Shown here in pieces: positions 61,033 to 64,000 of a stretch of 64,000 nucleotides of DNA. The position numbers and the translations under genes were made by a program. The notes beneath the pieces were generated by a model. That model was not told the DNA's origin, made no database searches, and saw only the letters and a list, made by a program, of their open reading frames with translations. Origin of the DNA: Polyangiaceae bacterium (GTDB lineage Bacteria; Myxococcota_A; Polyangia; Polyangiales; Polyangiaceae); NCBI GenBank assembly GCA_015075635.1, contig JABTUA010000003.1, positions 248,001-312,000 of the forward strand, given 5' to 3'. How positions within the stretch are numbered: the stretch's first letter is position 1; every line of letters starts with the position of its first letter.

Positions 61033-61890
61033 TCAGCCGATGCGCAAGATCATCAGCGCCGTGGCCACGTAGGCCATGGCCTCGATGGCGCCCATTCCCA
61101 CGTTCTTGTCGCGGGCGATCTCGGTGTCCAGCGTGCCGCCGCGCAGCGAGAACGAGCCGAGCAAGATGGTCTGCACCACGAGCTGCCGCACGACGTACAG
61201 GCCCGCGCCCCACGACAGCGCCTTGCCGTAGGCCAAGAGCGAGTCGCCCCAGCCCGTGAACGTGCCCTCCACGGCCTGGCCGACGATGATCGCCACGCCG
61301 ACGGTCAGGCCGGCGTAGCTGAGCGCTGCGGCCACGTTCCCGCTCTGGATCTCCGCCGCGTCGTCGTATTTGGTGAGCAGCCGGAACAAGAGCACCAGCA
61401 CGTGCAGCGTGACCTGCGCCAGCGCGAAGAACACCAGCGACAGTCCCAGAGTCTTCAGATCGCTGCCGGCGACGGCGCGCGCCACGATGATGCCGGTGGC
61501 TAGCGAGTGGGCGCCGCCGGCGATGCCCGCCGCGATGTTGCCGGCCTCGATCTCGGCGTTCATCCGAGACTTCAGCAGCGCGCGCACGCCCATGCGCGAG
61601 GTCACGAAGAACAGCAGGAGCGCCGCGACGCCGAACGCGGACACCCAGATGACGTCGGCCTTCCAGCTCTTCTCCTCCATGCTGCCGGTGGCGATGTTCG
61701 CGGCGATCAGGAAGATGCCGAAGACGTCGCCGCCGTGGAGCATCGCGCGGGCAGCGTTGCCCTGCTCCAGGTCCGCTTTCACCGTCTGTTTCGGGGACAG
61801 CAGGCGGAGCCCGAGCTGGAACAACAAGAGCAGCACGAGCGTCGCACCGAGCGCGAAGGCGAGGCGGTACAGAGGACTGTCGGGTTGCAT
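61033..61890 (-). CDS. DUF350 domain membrane protein
   Basis: A 285-residue protein with about eight membrane helices and two DUF350 modules, marked by DLEQGNAARAMLHGGDVFG near residue 45 and EIQSGNVAAALSYAGLTVG near 190, with a third related Glu-Ala-Gly-Asn-Ile-Ala-Ala-Gly segment in between. The family's function is unknown. ATG 61890 gives a proper first helix. It converges with lon, ten bases away. Confidence 0.88.
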   Translation of the reverse strand: MQPDSPLYRLAFALGATLVLLLLFQLGLRLLSPKQTVKADLEQGNAARAMLHGGDVFGIFLIAANIATGSMEEKSWKADVIWVSAFGVAALLLFFVTSRMGVRALLKSRMNAEIEAGNIAAGIAGGAHSLATGIIVARAVAGSDLKTLGLSLVFFALAQVTLHVLVLLFRLLTKYDDAAEIQSGNVAAALSYAGLTVGVAIIVGQAVEGTFTGWGDSLLAYGKALSWGAGLYVVRQLVVQTILLGSFSLRGGTLDTEIARDKNVGMGAIEAMAYVATALMILRIG

Positions 61891-61946
61891 TGCGACGGCG
61901 AGCTTACCATGGGTCCCGTCCTTGACTCCCGTCGGGCCCGCGGTCG

Positions 61947-63107
61947 ATGCTGGCCGGCGTCGTGGACCGCCCGCCGTTTTCGGCCGCCGAGCTCGGCTCG
62001 GTGCTCGCGCCCCTGGCGCAGGCCGAGCCCTTGCCAAAGGCGGCCTACACGGACCCTCGGATCTTCGAGCTGGAGCGAGCTCGACTCTTCGAGCGGACCT
62101 GGCTCGCCGTGGGTCGCAGTGAGGAGGTGGAGGCACCCGGCTCCTTCGTGCTCGCGCCCGTCACGGCCGAGGGCGTGCTCGTCGTGAGAGGCGCCGACCT
62201 CCGCCTCTACGCGCACTTCAACGTGTGTCGCCATCGCGGAGCGCTCCTGTGTCGAGAGCGAGCCGGGCGCGCCGAGGCGTTCGTGTGTCCGTATCACGCC
62301 TGGCGCTACGAGCAGAGCGGGCGCCTGTCCGCCGCGCCGGGCACCGACGGGCTGAGCCACTTTCGGCTGTCGGATCACGGTCTCTCGCCCGTGCGCGTGG
62401 CGGAGTGGAAGGGTTTCGTGTTCGTCAACCTGGACGCCGAGGCGGCTCCGCTCGCCGACGCGCTCGCGCCGGTCCCGGCCCACCTCGAGCGCCTGCACCT
62501 GGGCCAGCTCCGCCTGGGCCGGCGCGTGGAGCACGAGGTCGCCGCGAACTGGAAGCTCTTGATCGAGAACTTCCAGGAGTCGCACCACTTCCGGACCGTG
62601 CACCGCGCGCTCGAGCGCTGGACGCCCTTCGAGCGCTCGTCGAGCTTCATCGCCGACGGCGCCTGGCTCGGCGGCACGATGGAGCTCGTGGACGAGGCCG
62701 AGACCGTGTCGCTGGACGGGCAACGGCACGGCCGCCCGCTGCTCGGCGGTACGAGCGAGCTCGATCGGCGCCGCGTCTACGACTATTTCTGCTGGCCGAA
62801 CCTCTTGTTGAGCGCGCAGCCCGACTACCTCTTGAGCTATCGCGTCTGGCCGCTAGGACCCGCACGGAGCCGCGTGACCGCCGACATCCTGTTTCACCCC
62901 GCCGCGGTCGTCGAAGGCTTCGAGCCCAGCGACGTCTACGAGTTCTGGGACGTCACCAACCGTGAGGACCGAGAGATCTGCGAGAGCCAGCAGATCGGCG
63001 TCGCGTCCCGGGGCTACGGCCGGGGTCGCTACGCGACCAGTGAGGACGGCACCCACGCCTTCGACGGGCGCATCGCCCGCTTCTACTTGGAGCAGATGGA
63101 GAGATGA
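61947..63107 (+). CDS. Rieske non-haem iron oxygenase, alpha-subunit type
   Basis: A 386-residue oxygenase. The Rieske [2Fe-2S] site is Cys-Arg-His-Arg-Gly near 93 and CPYHAW near 113. The catalytic mononuclear iron ligands are in ANWKLLIENFQESHHFRTVH near 208-227, with the bridging Asn/Glu and the two His, and a distal Asp is likely in Asn-Arg-Glu-Asp-Arg near 347. Such enzymes hydroxylate or demethylate aromatic, choline-like or other small substrates, using a separate reductase not found here. It overlaps the next gene by four bases (ATGA). Confidence 0.9.
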   Translation: MLAGVVDRPPFSAAELGSVLAPLAQAEPLPKAAYTDPRIFELERARLFERTWLAVGRSEEVEAPGSFVLAPVTAEGVLVVRGADLRLYAHFNVCRHRGALLCRERAGRAEAFVCPYHAWRYEQSGRLSAAPGTDGLSHFRLSDHGLSPVRVAEWKGFVFVNLDAEAAPLADALAPVPAHLERLHLGQLRLGRRVEHEVAANWKLLIENFQESHHFRTVHRALERWTPFERSSSFIADGAWLGGTMELVDEAETVSLDGQRHGRPLLGGTSELDRRRVYDYFCWPNLLLSAQPDYLLSYRVWPLGPARSRVTADILFHPAAVVEGFEPSDVYEFWDVTNREDREICESQQIGVASRGYGRGRYATSEDGTHAFDGRIARFYLEQMER

Positions 63108-63925
63108 GCCAGCTCTGGGGCATCCTGGGCAAGCCGTACCTCGACCTCGAGCCGCACGTGGATCTCGAGCTGCTCGGCGAGCTCGACGACGAGATCTGCG
63201 CGGGCCTGGCCGAGGTCGAGGTCGGCTACACCGGCGGCAGCCTGAAGTGGATGGGCGTCGCCGCCCCCTGGGTGCTCGACGACCCGTACGAAGATCTGGG
63301 CTGGGTCATCGAGCGCATGACCCGCGAGGAGCGGGAGAAGCTCGTCTCTCTCGCCGACGACCCCGGCGTCTTCGAGCCGGAGCGGCTGATGGAGTATCGC
63401 TTCGGGGACGAGACGGAGCACCCGCTGTCCCAAAAGCAGGTGCGCTGGCTGGAGTACAAGTTTGGCGTCTACTTCCCCTGGAAGGTCGTCTACCACCTGC
63501 TCGAGAACTTCCGCTGGGAAGACAACCAGAGCGGGCGCGGCAAAGAGTGGGATCCACAGGCCCTGCGCTTCTTCCCCAAGACGGTGGCCTTCGTGAAGTC
63601 GCTGCCGTTCACCGAGATCGGGCGCTGCCTGATCTTCGGCCTCTTGCCCAACGACCACGCCACCGTGCACCGCGACAGCGAGCCCGGGCAGAGCGTCGCC
63701 GTCGCGCAGTGCGTGAACATCTGCCCCCGCGGCGACAAGCGCTTCTTCCTGATCGACCCCGAAGGGGAGTCCCAACACTTCGTGGGCTCGCGCGTCTACT
63801 GGTTCAACGACATGGACTACCACGGTGTCGAGGCGGATCCGTGGTTCCGATACTCCATCCGCGTGGACGGCAAGCTCGACCCTGCGTTCGTGAAGCAGGT
63901 GAGCCGCGAGGCGCGGCTCGGGTAG
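63104..63925 (+). CDS. Putative Fe(II)/2-oxoglutarate-type oxygenase
   Basis: A 273-residue protein with no signal peptide. The C-terminal half has a His-Arg-Asp (HxD) pair in Ala-Thr-Val-His-Arg-Asp-Ser near residue 190, a distal His in Asp-Tyr-His-Gly near 242 and an Arg in Ser-Ile-Arg-Val-Asp-Gly near 255, the spacing expected for a cupin-fold Fe(II)/2-oxoglutarate enzyme. The N-terminal half has no recognised domain. The start overlaps the stop of the Rieske gene, so the two are made together and probably act on the same pathway. Confidence 0.6.
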   Translation: MSQLWGILGKPYLDLEPHVDLELLGELDDEICAGLAEVEVGYTGGSLKWMGVAAPWVLDDPYEDLGWVIERMTREEREKLVSLADDPGVFEPERLMEYRFGDETEHPLSQKQVRWLEYKFGVYFPWKVVYHLLENFRWEDNQSGRGKEWDPQALRFFPKTVAFVKSLPFTEIGRCLIFGLLPNDHATVHRDSEPGQSVAVAQCVNICPRGDKRFFLIDPEGESQHFVGSRVYWFNDMDYHGVEADPWFRYSIRVDGKLDPAFVKQVSREARLG

Positions 63926-63964
63926 ACGCCGGCGGCCGGCGTGGCGCTCCAGTCACAGTGTGAC
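63926..63964 (+). terminator. Hairpin after the oxygenase gene and an adjacent palindrome
   Basis: ACGCCGG-CGG-CCGGCGT (63926-63942) is a perfect 7-base stem directly after the stop, without a clear T-run, so it is at best a weak terminator. GTCACA-G-TGTGAC (63952-63964) is a perfect 13-base palindrome that may belong to the next gene's control region. The remaining bases to the window edge show nothing recognisable. Confidence 0.45.
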
Positions 63965-64000
63965 CGGGAGATCAGCGCCATCCACTGCGCCGCGGCACCG

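Overview
The window looks like chromosomal DNA of a myxobacterium, most likely of the Polyangiales (Sorangium-like) group. Evidence is the very high GC with almost uniformly G/C third codon positions, two proteins ending in a MYXO-CTERM-type tail (Gly-Cys-Gly-Cys box, hydrophobic stretch, Arg cluster), many Cys-rich or Gly/Ala-rich lipoproteins with Asp-Gly-Asn-Pro-Cys-Thr repeats, two Hanks-type kinases, and a lipoprotein with an AgmX-like glycine-rich tail. No rRNA gene, convincing tRNA, CRISPR array, prophage or intact insertion sequence was found.

1-25988: a broken-up respiratory complex I locus. The end of nuoB, then nuoC and nuoD, lie at the left edge; nuoH and nuoI lie at 24322-25988. 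The 22 kb between them hold mostly exported proteins: a frameshifted MYXO-CTERM lipoprotein, a GH13 amylase lipoprotein, a MuiA-type protein, a large Cys-repeat MYXO-CTERM protein, two more lipoproteins (one with a VWA domain and an apparent frameshift), a three-gene minus-strand secretome operon including a 992-residue protein with a phospholipase C/nuclease-like metal motif, a small membrane protein and a 2036-residue alpha-2-macroglobulin.

26044-32813: a glutathione peroxidase, an OPT-family transporter, a small lipoprotein, a two-gene nucleotidyltransferase module resembling a toxin-antitoxin pair, a Ser/Thr kinase with N-terminal zinc ribbon, a remnant of a MopE-like protein, a Cys-rich lipoprotein and a membrane protein.

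32831-37656: the most system-like block. A B12-binding-type radical SAM protein, two smaller radical SAM proteins and a flippase-like membrane protein are coupled by GTGA overlaps, except that a 220-base hairpin-rich spacer separates the second and third genes. This looks like one biosynthesis and export pathway whose product is unknown.

37660-43147: NHL-repeat lipoprotein, HAD phosphatase, DUF4442 thioesterase-like protein, queuosine-precursor transporter and small lipoproteins. 43148-48520 is a degraded accessory zone: an orphan nucleotidyltransferase, fragments of a propeller protein and a zinc-ribbon protein, an AraC-like regulator without its DNA-binding domain, a divergent DUF1269/TetR pair around a palindrome, and a truncated reading frame. 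Two copies of a 60-base repeat (44605 and 48141) bracket much of it.

48521-63925: an Npt1-like transporter with HEAT repeats, a membrane-embedded kinase and a hydrolase in one minus-strand operon; a MocR regulator overlapping pdxH (vitamin B6 metabolism); two lipoproteins with a strong terminator; a TetR regulator beside a palindromic promoter for Lon protease; a DUF350 membrane protein; and a coupled pair of a Rieske oxygenase and a putative Fe(II)/2-oxoglutarate oxygenase at the right edge.
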